Assembly: GCA_009780765.1 (NCBI GenBank)
Contig: WQZK01000023.1
Location: forward strand, 1 to 14,816
Source: Defluviitaleaceae bacterium
GTDB taxonomy: Bacteria > Bacillota > Clostridia > Lachnospirales > UBA5962
Direction: 5' to 3'
DNA: 14,816 nucleotides
This document shows positions 7,851-14,816 of the stretch, piece after piece (positions within the stretch are counted from its first letter, which is position 1; the number at the start of each line of letters is the position of its first letter). Under the pieces are notes generated by a model that was not told the DNA's origin, did no database searches, and saw only the letters and a program-made list of their open reading frames with translations. The position numbers were made by a program, and so were the translations under genes.

Positions 7851-8933
7851 ATGAAAAAATTTTTAAAAGGTGCAATTGTTCTTGCTTTAGGCTTAGCATT
7901 TTTAGCTGGTTGCTCAAGAACAGAAGAGGAAACAACAACACCAGTAACACTTCCAGCAGAATTGCCAGCTACATCAGATTTTAGCGTTGCTATGATTGCT
8001 GATGTTGGCGGTATAAACGATCAATCGTTTAACCAATCTGCATGGGAAGGTTTGCAACAGCTTCGTCCATATGGGCACACTGTTAATTTCTTAGAAGCAA
8101 CAAATGCTTCTGATTACATCCCTCACATATCACAATTTGTAGACCAAGATAAAGATCTTATTTGGGGCGTTGGTTTTAGAATGGGCGATGCTATAGCTGA
8201 TTCTGCTCGTATTAACCCAGACCACAACTTCGCAATTGTAGACTTTTCTTATGGTGACGATACGCTTCCTAATGTAACAGGCGTTATGTTTAAAGCACAA
8301 GAACCTTCTTTCTTAGTTGGTTTTATGGCTGGTATGGAAACAGAGAGCAATATCGTTGGTTTTATCGGCGGTATCCGTGGTAATATTATCGACCAATTTG
8401 AATTTGGTTTCAGAGCTGGTGTTGAGTATGCTGCTCGTGAGCGTGGCGTAAATATCGAAGTTTTAGTTGAATATGCAGACAGCTTTGCAGATGTTGCTGC
8501 TGGCCGTGCAATTGCAACTGTTATGTACACAAACGGTGCTGATATTGTTTTCCATGCTGCAGGTTCTGTAGGCCTTGGTGTTATTGAAGCAGCGGTTGAC
8601 CACGATAGACGCGTTATTGGCGTAGACCAAGACCAAAGCCACTTAGCTCCTAACAATGTTATGTCTTCTGCTCTTAAGCTTGTTGGCGAAGCTATGTATG
8701 ACATTTCTTTAAGACTTGCTGCAGGCGAAAACATTGGCGGGCAAACTTTAACTTATGGTATTGCTGAAGGCGGCGTTGGTATCCCTCCACGTACTCCAGG
8801 CTCTTCTACTGCACTTCTTGTTTCTGAAGCTAATTTTAACAGAACAATGGAAATTCAAGAGCGTATATTAACAGGCGATATCGTTGTTCCTGAAAACGAA
8901 GCTGGCTTTAATGCTTTTGTTGCAGGTCTTTAA
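7851..8933 (+). CDS. BMP-family (PnrA/Med-like) nucleoside-binding lipoprotein
   Basis: This is the extracellular substrate-binding lipoprotein of an ABC nucleoside importer. The 360-residue protein has a lipoprotein signal: basic MKKFLKG, a hydrophobic core, and the lipobox LAGC with Cys21 as the lipidated residue, followed by a Thr/Glu/Pro-rich linker to about residue 42. The BMP domain starts at FSVAMIADVGGINDQSFNQSAWEG (Asp51, Asp57), a hallmark of the PnrA/BmpA family that binds purine and other nucleosides. An upstream in-frame ATG at 7776 was rejected because AGGAGG (7835-7840) and the signal peptide point to 7851. Codons such as CGT, ATC and GAC are frequent (at least eight ATC and eight CGT), which suggests high expression. 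The matching permease and ATPase genes are not next to it: a terminator follows. They must be encoded elsewhere. Confidence 0.93.
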   Translation: MKKFLKGAIVLALGLAFLAGCSRTEEETTTPVTLPAELPATSDFSVAMIADVGGINDQSFNQSAWEGLQQLRPYGHTVNFLEATNASDYIPHISQFVDQDKDLIWGVGFRMGDAIADSARINPDHNFAIVDFSYGDDTLPNVTGVMFKAQEPSFLVGFMAGMETESNIVGFIGGIRGNIIDQFEFGFRAGVEYAARERGVNIEVLVEYADSFADVAAGRAIATVMYTNGADIVFHAAGSVGLGVIEAAVDHDRRVIGVDQDQSHLAPNNVMSSALKLVGEAMYDISLRLAAGENIGGQTLTYGIAEGGVGIPPRTPGSSTALLVSEANFNRTMEIQERILTGDIVVPENEAGFNAFVAGL

Positions 8934-8965
8934 TCTAATAGTAATTAGCCTTAATTCACTATAAC

Positions 8966-8998
8966 AAAAAAACACCATGTAAATTACATGGTGTTTTT
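8966..8998. terminator. Bidirectional intrinsic terminator
   Basis: CACCATGT (8973-8980) pairs perfectly with ACATGGTG (8986-8993) around AAATT, extended by AAAAA/TTTTT on the flanks, and is bordered by an A-run on the left and a T-run on the right. It can end the deo run on the plus strand and the convergent NAGPA-type gene on the minus strand. Confidence 0.92.
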
Positions 8999-9013
8999 AC
9001 TTTATATTTTGTT

Positions 9014-11764
9014 TTATTGTAAGTCAAACCTTATATCATTGCCATTTATTCTAAATCTAAGAATAGAAAAATCTTCATTAACACTTCCATCTTGATTAAA
9101 TAACCCACCAATATTTATATAATTCACTTGGTTTATAACAGTTTGCGAAGTTCTTAGCCCATCAGTTGAAACTACAAACACATTCTTGCCTGCTTCTACA
9201 ATAGATTCTACACCTTCTCTAAAAAGCTCGTATTCTTTAGTAAATGTTAAATTGGAAGGGTTTCTGTCCATAACAATTATAATATGCTCAGCAGTAGAGT
9301 TTTTAGATTCGCTTATAAATATCCAGTCTGTTGGGGTTAATCTACCGCTTTGAGCATTAAGTTTAACAACCGCAACATTATCAAAATGGTTAAATCTATA
9401 TCCACCCATATTAACCGCATCAAAGCCCGAAATTTCTGTTATGTTTGTATTTCCTGCTAAAAATCCTTTGCGAGAATTTTCTCTAAATCTGTTTATAGCA
9501 CTATTTTGTACTGATGTATTAGCCTCGTTATCAGTTGCAATATCTCCAATAATTGTTATATCGAACCCTGCTTGAGGAGCAGAAGAGAGATTAGCTTCGA
9601 AAGGATTTACAAATCTGCTAGAGGCAGGAAGATTTACCGAAACATTTTCAACAGGATGTAAAGACATTAAATCATCGAAATAAATCGTTCTAGCCGTTGT
9701 ATCAGTATTACTAAGCGATGCAACGTATATCCGCTCAACACTTACAGGCTGAACTGCAGCTGCTGGAATATTAGCCGTAAGCTGGCGCCACCCAGTAAAA
9801 TCAACTTCTCTGGCCAAGTCTATATTAAATGTGTTGCCTTCTGCATCCAAAATTCTTGCTCTAAGCCAGTTACCACTACCATCACCAAAAACTGCGAGCC
9901 TTATAGCCGAAGCATTGTCGCGAAGTGCAATTGGCGTTGTAAATCTTGTGTATGCTGTTTGTGTTGCAGTGCTTTCAGCAAATCTATATTCTAAAGCAAC
10001 GGCATTATTTCCTGGATTATTAACAGTATCCGTAAAATATGTTCTGCCTGATACTGCCGCCGTTGATGTAAGAAATTCTACAGGAAATGGCGTATTAAAC
10101 GAAGTTACAGATTCAAGCCTTGTAGAAACTAAAACTTCTATATACCTAACAATATTCCCTACAGAAGCCCTAATATAGCCACTCTCTCCACCTGTTACTG
10201 TAAGAACATTATTTGTAATTGTTCCAAGATTGCTTGGAAAAACTTCATACCTAACACCAGAAATTTTGCCGCTCATGCCAGTTGTGCTAACACCCAAAAA
10301 ACTTAAATTTGCACTTTGCCCAACAGAAAGGTTTAAACTTTCACGGTTTGGCACAAGTTCTGCAAGTGCAACATTTTCAATTTCCTTTGTAACTGTCATA
10401 CCGTTATGCTCCGCAGTTATTAAAATACGACCTAAAGAGCCTGGATAAAATACATTTCCTTCAAATCTTCCATTAGGGTCTGAAGAAGAAAAATTAACCG
10501 CAAGATTATTTACCCTATTGTGGTTATTATCAAGTCCAAATGCCGATAGGGTTATAGCCGAATTGTTAAATACAACATTATACTCTGTTTCTAGCATAAT
10601 TCTAGAAATCGCTCCCACTGGTGCTCTGTTAAATATGCCAATTCCATTTGCAATTCTTCTTTGCGTTCCGTCTGCAAGTGTATTAACAACAGTATTTGTG
10701 CTAGAATTATGCCCATTTATGGCCATTGTTGAAGAGCCGCCACCATCTAAGTGCATAGCACTGTGTGCCCCTGCCCTAATCATTATATTTGCAAGCTCTG
10801 CATGAGTTACGCCAACAGAATGGCTTCTTCCGTCTACAACAGCCATAATAACCCTAGAACCATCTTGGCTTACACCAATCGCACTTCTTGGATGTCTGTT
10901 ATTTGGCCCAACAACAAACCCATTGTTTACCGCCACACCATTCTCAACCAGTTTTCCAGCTCCGCCTATAGCCATATTTAGCCTACTAAAATCAACCCTT
11001 GCTTCTATACGCATTTCCGCTCTATCGCCTACTCTAACCACGTCATAAAAATTTTGTGCATAAGTTGCTGCTGCCAAAACTATAAAACCATTTTGTGGAA
11101 CAGTAACTGTGCTTGTTCCTATGTAAGTTATAACGCCCCTATCAACAACAAACTTTACAAGGTCTGGCCATCTTGCATCAAACTCTGTGGTATCTGTTAT
11201 AGCATTTCTGTCATAAATAACTGCCGTAAAATCGTTAAAAAATTTATTATAAGCTTGAATTTGCATGTTCTGGCGTCCATTATTTAAAAATTGCACTTCT
11301 GGATAAACATATTGTATAAACGGATTATTTCCGTTATCTATAAAAAATGTTGCGTAGCCTTGTTCGCTATTTAATGAAAGCACATTTCCCGAAGAAACAA
11401 CAGGCCCAAAAGCCGATACAGGGTTCGCAGTTGTATCAAAAAAATCACCGTTAATTCCCGCAATTGCACCATTTTCGTTTAAAAGTGTTGTAAGTGTTTC
11501 ACGGGTTCCGTAGTTTTCTGGCTGCAATGCTCTAATATCTATGTGTGGATTGTTAATATCTACCGTTAAAATATGTATGTCTAAAAGCCCATTTGTTGTG
11601 GCCTGCCTTATATACTCATAATTAACACCGCCTGCCACAATTTCTTGCTGTCTTGTTTCAAATAAAACTCTTGCATAAACCTCGCTTACATTAACTAGCG
11701 AAGAAATAGCCAACGCACCGGATATAATCGGTATTATTATATACTTTTTTACCTTGTTTTTCAT
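9014..11764 (-). CDS. Secreted multidomain phosphodiester glycosidase (NAGPA family)
   Basis: This 916-residue protein has a signal peptide (basic MKNKVKK, hydrophobic 8-25, likely cleavage after VYA at 29-31). The NAGPA domain (roughly 40-380) is recognised by GINGDFFD (103-110), VVDGRSHSVGVTHAELA (309-325) and LDGGGSSTMAING (339-351), the family hallmarks. NAGPA enzymes remove N-acetylglucosamine attached through a phosphodiester; the bacterial substrates are largely unknown. Two Ig-like (BIG) segments seem to follow (about 385-465 and 466-550). Next comes a jelly-roll, carbohydrate-binding-like region (about 551-705). The C-terminal part (about 730-916) resembles a calcineurin-like metallophosphoesterase: it has the IIGD strand (738-741) and the GGYRFNHFDNVAVVKLN pattern, but lacks the usual GNH and GH histidines, so it is probably inactive. 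No LPXTG or membrane anchor is seen. A GGGAGG ribosome site lies at 11779-11774. Domain limits after 380 are inference. Confidence 0.88.
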   Translation of the reverse strand: MKNKVKKYIIIPIISGALAISSLVNVSEVYARVLFETRQQEIVAGGVNYEYIRQATTNGLLDIHILTVDINNPHIDIRALQPENYGTRETLTTLLNENGAIAGINGDFFDTTANPVSAFGPVVSSGNVLSLNSEQGYATFFIDNGNNPFIQYVYPEVQFLNNGRQNMQIQAYNKFFNDFTAVIYDRNAITDTTEFDARWPDLVKFVVDRGVITYIGTSTVTVPQNGFIVLAAATYAQNFYDVVRVGDRAEMRIEARVDFSRLNMAIGGAGKLVENGVAVNNGFVVGPNNRHPRSAIGVSQDGSRVIMAVVDGRSHSVGVTHAELANIMIRAGAHSAMHLDGGGSSTMAINGHNSSTNTVVNTLADGTQRRIANGIGIFNRAPVGAISRIMLETEYNVVFNNSAITLSAFGLDNNHNRVNNLAVNFSSSDPNGRFEGNVFYPGSLGRILITAEHNGMTVTKEIENVALAELVPNRESLNLSVGQSANLSFLGVSTTGMSGKISGVRYEVFPSNLGTITNNVLTVTGGESGYIRASVGNIVRYIEVLVSTRLESVTSFNTPFPVEFLTSTAAVSGRTYFTDTVNNPGNNAVALEYRFAESTATQTAYTRFTTPIALRDNASAIRLAVFGDGSGNWLRARILDAEGNTFNIDLAREVDFTGWRQLTANIPAAAVQPVSVERIYVASLSNTDTTARTIYFDDLMSLHPVENVSVNLPASSRFVNPFEANLSSAPQAGFDITIIGDIATDNEANTSVQNSAINRFRENSRKGFLAGNTNITEISGFDAVNMGGYRFNHFDNVAVVKLNAQSGRLTPTDWIFISESKNSTAEHIIIVMDRNPSNLTFTKEYELFREGVESIVEAGKNVFVVSTDGLRTSQTVINQVNYINIGGLFNQDGSVNEDFSILRFRINGNDIRFDLQ

Positions 11765-11770
11765 TTTTTA

Positions 11771-11799
11771 TTGCCTCCCATGTACTTATGTGGTATAAT
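11771..11799 (+). promoter_or_regulatory. Promoter for the LtaS-like gene
   Basis: TTGCCT (11771-11776), a 17-base spacer and TATAAT (11794-11799) with TGG just upstream form a good extended -10 promoter. Transcription would start near 11806, giving a leader of about 150 bases. The promoter lies over the ribosome site and leader of the divergent NAGPA-type gene. Confidence 0.6.
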
Positions 11800-11823
11800 C
11801 ATTTTTAGAGCAAATTTATGCTA

Positions 11824-11876
11824 CCCTTTTTAGGGCAACATTAACATGCCGTTGCCCTTTGGGACAACGTTAATAT
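11824..11876. repeat. Imperfect tandem repeats with mutually exclusive hairpins in the shared leader region
   Basis: Two units of related sequence lie 29-31 bases apart: CCC, T-rich loop, GGG, CAACATTAACAT (11824-11847), and CCC, TTT, GGG, ACAACGTTAATAT (11855-11876). Alternative pairings are possible: CCCT/AGGG (11824-11835); AGGGCAAC with GTTGCCCT (11832-11858, eight perfect pairs); and GTTGCCC/GGGaCAAC (11851-11868) extended by ATTAAC/GTTAAT (11840-11845 with 11869-11874). The second pairing excludes the other two. No T-run follows on the plus strand, so a classic attenuator is not proved. The repeated CAACnTTAA could also be an operator. A weaker CAACTTAAT copy lies at 11928-11936. Confidence 0.6.
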
Positions 11877-11885
11877 AGTATACCA
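11877..11885 (-). promoter_or_regulatory. Extended -10 promoter for the NAGPA-type gene
   Basis: Read on the minus strand, TGGTATACT (11885-11877) is an extended -10 element. The -35 candidate 17 bases upstream (TTTAAT) is poor. Transcription would start near 11870, giving a leader of about 105 bases that runs through the repeat block and antisense to the start of the LtaS-like transcript. Confidence 0.45.
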
Positions 11886-11957
11886 TATTTATAAGACGAA
11901 TTAAATACATAAAAGTTCCCTTTTTTGCAACTTAATAAAATTTTAAGGAGATTAATG

Positions 11958-13829
11958 ATGAAAGAAAAGATAAAAAAAATACTTAAGGCTAGGCTAACCT
12001 TGCCCCCTGTGGCTTCGTTTATTTTAATAGCAGTTCTATCAGTTTTAATAACATATTTTACACTTTTTATTGCACCAATTAATTTTTCTGTGCTTTTTTT
12101 AATAACAAGAAACTCAAATTTCTTAAATTTGCTACTAAACACAATTCCTGTATTTTTAAGCATACTTATATTGTTTTTTGCAACATCTGATTTTGTGCTT
12201 TCGGTAAGTATTCCAAGTTTTGTATTTATTATTGCAAGTGTTGTTAATCGCTTTAAAATACTTTATAGGCATGACCCGTTTTTGCCGTGGGACCTTTCTA
12301 TGTCTGCCGAGCTTTTTGGCGTTATTGGTAGCTTTGGCATGGCTTTATTAGTTACGGCAGTTTTGGGGATTGTTTTCTATATAATTGCCACTATAATTGC
12401 ACGTATTTTTATACGAACCAAAAAAATTAACTTTAAACTTAGAGCTTTAGGCGTAGTGCTTACAGCAGCACTTATGTACTTACTAAACTCTACGGTTTAC
12501 CAAAACCCAAGTATAAACCAAAGGCTTTATGTCCACGGAAATATTTTTAACCAAGTAAACACCTCTAATTCAAGGGGCTTTATTTACAACTTTATTTATA
12601 TGCACAATACAAACAGACTAAGAAGGCCCGACGATTTTGACCACCAAAGGGTAGTAGCACAACGAGCAATATTTGAACAAGCCAATTTTGAAGCACTTGA
12701 AAATGGCGTTAGACCACATATAATCATGATAATGGGTGAAGCTTTTTCTGACATAGCCCTTCAACCTGGATTTGATTTTACGGGCTTTAGGCATCCGCTA
12801 GAGAATTTTGTTAGAATACGGGACGAATCTATTTCTGGACATATCGTTGTTCCAAGCCTTGGCGGTGGAACGGGTGACACAGAATTTGATGTTTTAACAG
12901 GGCTTAACACCCGTTACCTTAGAGGTGTTCCGTACTCATATATGCTTATTAATAATTATTTTGAAGCATTACCATCTATTTTAGGTCAAATAGGTTACCG
13001 GTCTATTGCAATTCACCCAGGACATGAGTGGTTTTATAATAGGCAAAATGTGTTTAGGTTTTTTGGCTTTGAAAGAAGCATTTTTATGGACGAATTTCCC
13101 GAAGGCTCGCATAAAGGGCCATATATAAGTGATGAGGCTGCTACAAAAAAAATTATACAAACCTTTAATGATCATCGTACAGAAAATCCTGATACTCCGC
13201 TTTTTAGCTTTACTGTAACCATCCAAAATCATGGACCTTACAGAGATATGTATATGGCAGATACAAACTTTAGTACACATTACGATATTTCGGACGATGC
13301 TATAAATGTACTCTCTAATTATTTCTATGGTCTTGCTGATGCAGATGCACAAATTAGAGACCTTACAGATTTTTTTGAAAACATACAAGAACCTGTTGTT
13401 GTTGTATACTTTGGCGACCACCTTCCGGCGTTTACTCGTGATGTATACGATGTGTTTTATCCTGATATTCATGAGCATGGCTCATTTGAGGACTTATCAA
13501 GACTTTTTAGAACTCCATTTTTCATATGGCAAAACACTGCTGCGAGAAACAATTTGAATATTGATGAAAATTTTGCAAATGCTACTATGCCAGAAAATAA
13601 TATAATATCATCACCATTTTTAGGGGCGTATTTGCTTGAACTTTTAGGTTTCAATGGTTTATCGCCTTTCATGGATAATGTTAATAGCCTTAGAGCGGAA
13701 TTTCCTGTAATGTTTGAAACAAGAAGTTTTAATTTAAATGGAATATCTTCTTTATACCTAACAGTAGAAGAAAGAGCAAGCTTGTTAATCTACCGTGATT
13801 GGGGCTTTTACAAAATTTTTGGTGAATAG
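11958..13829 (+). CDS. LtaS-like membrane sulfatase (lipoteichoic acid synthase family)
   Basis: This family transfers glycerol-phosphate from phosphatidylglycerol onto a growing extracellular polymer. The 623-residue protein has about five N-terminal membrane helices (residues 15 to about 180) and an extracellular sulfatase-fold domain (about 250-570). Active-site residues are in the order known from LtaS: metal ligand Glu261 in IMGEAFSD, nucleophile Thr305 in GGGTGDTEFDVLTG, His425 in QNHGPY, and the metal pair Asp487-His488 in FGDHLPA. The segment RHDPFLPWDL in the linker is typical of clostridial members. Two adjacent ATG codons occur (11955 and 11958); AAGGAG (11945-11950) is better spaced for the second. 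Related glycerol-phosphate transferases or other phosphoglycerol enzymes remain possible, since paralogues share these motifs. The GalE-like gene follows after 19 bases. Confidence 0.9.
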   Translation: MKEKIKKILKARLTLPPVASFILIAVLSVLITYFTLFIAPINFSVLFLITRNSNFLNLLLNTIPVFLSILILFFATSDFVLSVSIPSFVFIIASVVNRFKILYRHDPFLPWDLSMSAELFGVIGSFGMALLVTAVLGIVFYIIATIIARIFIRTKKINFKLRALGVVLTAALMYLLNSTVYQNPSINQRLYVHGNIFNQVNTSNSRGFIYNFIYMHNTNRLRRPDDFDHQRVVAQRAIFEQANFEALENGVRPHIIMIMGEAFSDIALQPGFDFTGFRHPLENFVRIRDESISGHIVVPSLGGGTGDTEFDVLTGLNTRYLRGVPYSYMLINNYFEALPSILGQIGYRSIAIHPGHEWFYNRQNVFRFFGFERSIFMDEFPEGSHKGPYISDEAATKKIIQTFNDHRTENPDTPLFSFTVTIQNHGPYRDMYMADTNFSTHYDISDDAINVLSNYFYGLADADAQIRDLTDFFENIQEPVVVVYFGDHLPAFTRDVYDVFYPDIHEHGSFEDLSRLFRTPFFIWQNTAARNNLNIDENFANATMPENNIISSPFLGAYLLELLGFNGLSPFMDNVNSLRAEFPVMFETRSFNLNGISSLYLTVEERASLLIYRDWGFYKIFGE

Positions 13830-13848
13830 TAAAGAAAAAGGTGAAAAT

Positions 13849-14787
13849 ATGAAAGTATTAGTTACAGGTGGAGCGGGATATGTTGGCAGCACAATTTGCT
13901 CGGCTTTAATAGATAAGGGATATACTCCAATTATATTAGATAGTATAGGCAACAAAGAAGTTATTAATAAAATTTTTAATGAACATGGTGATATAAATTT
14001 TACTATACATTGTGCTGAAAAATCATCTATAGATATTTCTGTTTCTAACCCATATGAATATTATAATTCCAATGTTGTTAGAAGTATAGAGCTTTTTAAA
14101 AACCTTAGCGATAATGGCTGTAAAAACATTATTTTCTGCTCTTCTGCTAGTATTTATGATGATGTTGCAGGATATATGGTTACAGAAAACTCGCCAATTA
14201 ATCCAAGAAGCCCATTTGCAAGAAGTAAGTATATAACCGAAATGATTTTGCGTGATTTTGCGGCAGCTTATGACATGAAATGTATCTCACTTAGATGCTT
14301 TAATCCAATAGGGGCGGACCCTTTGATGCGTTCTGGTATAACAGAAAAAAATCCACATAACATTGTTTACAAAATGTTAGAATCGGTTTATCGCAATGAA
14401 GAATTCGTTATTAGTGGAAACGATTGGAACACTAGGGACGGCACTTGTATACGTGATTATATTCATGTTTTTGATGTTGCCTTAGCCCATATTAAAGCAT
14501 TAGAAAATTTTGATAAGGCGTTTACAAAAGTAACAACATCAAGTAAGAATTTTCTATCTATAAATATTGGCTCAGGGCTTGGCTCTACTGTGAAAGAACT
14601 TATATATGCTTTTGAAAATATAACTGGCGAAAAAGTAAAAATTGTATATGGAGATAGAAGACCCGGCGATGTTGTTGGTTCATACGCAAATATTGAGCGT
14701 GCAAAGGCCGCTATAGATTGGGAAACAACACTTTCTATGGAAGAAGGCATTTTGGATGCCATACGTTTTAAAGAGTTAAATATTTAA
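13849..14787 (+). CDS. galE: GalE-like NAD-dependent epimerase with altered active site
   Basis: This 312-residue extended short-chain dehydrogenase resembles UDP-glucose 4-epimerase. It has the Rossmann loop GGAGYVGS (7-14), an HCAEKSS strand end, the PYEYYNSNV helix (68-76), the SSASIYDD strand (98-105, Ser99 matching the active-site Ser), Lys127, and the C-terminal UDP-sugar motif RRPGDVVGSYAN. Two features depart from working GalE proteins. The catalytic Tyr of YxxxK is Phe123 (SPFARSK, codon TTT at 14215-14217). The segment that normally holds the second-strand acidic GDxxD motif is absent, with LDSIGN joining directly to KEVINKIFNEH near residue 35. The frame is intact, so this is not a sequencing frameshift. 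The start at 13849 follows an AAAGGTGA site and begins exactly at the Rossmann strand. It is probably co-transcribed with the LtaS-like gene. Function is uncertain: a degenerate paralogue, or one with a different reaction or a binding role. Confidence 0.85.
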   Translation: MKVLVTGGAGYVGSTICSALIDKGYTPIILDSIGNKEVINKIFNEHGDINFTIHCAEKSSIDISVSNPYEYYNSNVVRSIELFKNLSDNGCKNIIFCSSASIYDDVAGYMVTENSPINPRSPFARSKYITEMILRDFAAAYDMKCISLRCFNPIGADPLMRSGITEKNPHNIVYKMLESVYRNEEFVISGNDWNTRDGTCIRDYIHVFDVALAHIKALENFDKAFTKVTTSSKNFLSINIGSGLGSTVKELIYAFENITGEKVKIVYGDRRPGDVVGSYANIERAKAAIDWETTLSMEEGILDAIRFKELNI

Positions 14788-14808
14788 AACTTAACTTAAA
14801 GTTAAGTT
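14788..14808. terminator. Hairpin after the GalE-like gene, possible weak terminator
   Basis: AACTTAAC (14788-14795) pairs perfectly with GTTAAGTT (14801-14808) around TTAAA, directly after the stop codon. It is followed on the plus strand by GAAAAAAA and not by a T-run. On the minus strand it is followed by TTTAAATA. It is AT-rich and weak; it may serve a convergent gene beyond the window edge. Confidence 0.4.
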
Positions 14809-14816
14809 GAAAAAAA

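Noticed and set aside
9831..11287. Several plus-strand open frames of 70-115 codons
   Set aside because: All are antisense to the NAGPA-type gene, with low-complexity Ser/Leu/Cys-rich translations and no family features.
11925..11957. TTG start for the LtaS-like gene
   Set aside because: There is no ribosome site before it, while AAGGAG sits just ahead of ATG 11955/11958.
12981..13672. Minus- and plus-strand open frames inside the LtaS-like gene
   Set aside because: They are shadows of a well-supported coding frame, without ribosome sites or motifs.
13795..13848. Earlier ATG for the GalE-like gene, overlapping the LtaS-like gene
   Set aside because: The added residues precede the Rossmann strand that normally begins the protein, and AAAGGTGA supports ATG 13849.
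13940..13975. Frameshift as the cause of the missing GalE segment
   Set aside because: Sequence on both sides of the junction stays in the same frame and matches GalE landmarks, so an in-frame deletion fits better.

Overview
The window is AT-rich, with tightly packed genes, strong AGGAGG-type ribosome binding sites and TATAAT promoters. It looks like an anaerobic low-GC Firmicute. The style of the GalE-like and LtaS-like proteins suggests Clostridia, perhaps near Lachnospirales, but this is an impression from protein similarity and not a proof. No rRNA, tRNA, CRISPR array, insertion sequence or phage gene was seen, and no gap between genes exceeds about 195 bases.

Layout. (1) At the left edge, on the minus strand, lies a TSUP (TauE/SafE) membrane transporter cut by the window end. 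(2) Divergent from it, a plus-strand run covers about 8.1 kb: glucose-6-phosphate isomerase (pgi), then, behind its own extended -10 promoter, pyrimidine-nucleoside phosphorylase (pdp), phosphopentomutase (deoB), a GNAT acetyltransferase, purine-nucleoside phosphorylase (deoD), an APH-fold small-molecule kinase, deoxyribose-phosphate aldolase (deoC), cytidine deaminase (cdd) and a BMP/PnrA-type nucleoside-binding lipoprotein. A strong bidirectional terminator closes the run. (3) Convergent to it is a 916-residue secreted NAGPA-type phosphodiester glycosidase on the minus strand. (4) Divergent from that are an LtaS-like polyglycerolphosphate synthase and a GalE-like epimerase on the plus strand.

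How the genes work together. The central run is a nucleoside salvage and catabolism operon. The lipoprotein captures nucleosides. Cdd turns cytidine into uridine. Pdp and DeoD release bases and (deoxy)ribose-1-phosphate. DeoB makes the 5-phosphates, and DeoC cleaves deoxyribose-5-phosphate to glyceraldehyde-3-phosphate and acetaldehyde. Pgi sits upstream and ties in hexose phosphate metabolism. Two genes of unknown substrate, the GNAT and the APH-fold kinase, are embedded with overlapping start and stop codons, so they are probably translated together with the known enzymes. The right-hand group looks like envelope polymer metabolism: a glycerol-phosphate polymerase, an enzyme family that cleaves sugar-phosphodiester bonds, and a nucleotide-sugar epimerase relative.

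The most interesting points are: (a) the GalE-like protein has Phe in place of the catalytic Tyr of the YxxxK motif and lacks a stretch of roughly 25 residues that normally carries the GDxxD adenine-contact motif; (b) the NAGPA/LtaS intergenic region has two face-to-face extended -10 promoters whose leaders overlap antisense across a block of imperfect direct repeats and mutually exclusive hairpins; (c) an uncharacterised APH-fold kinase sits inside the deo operon.
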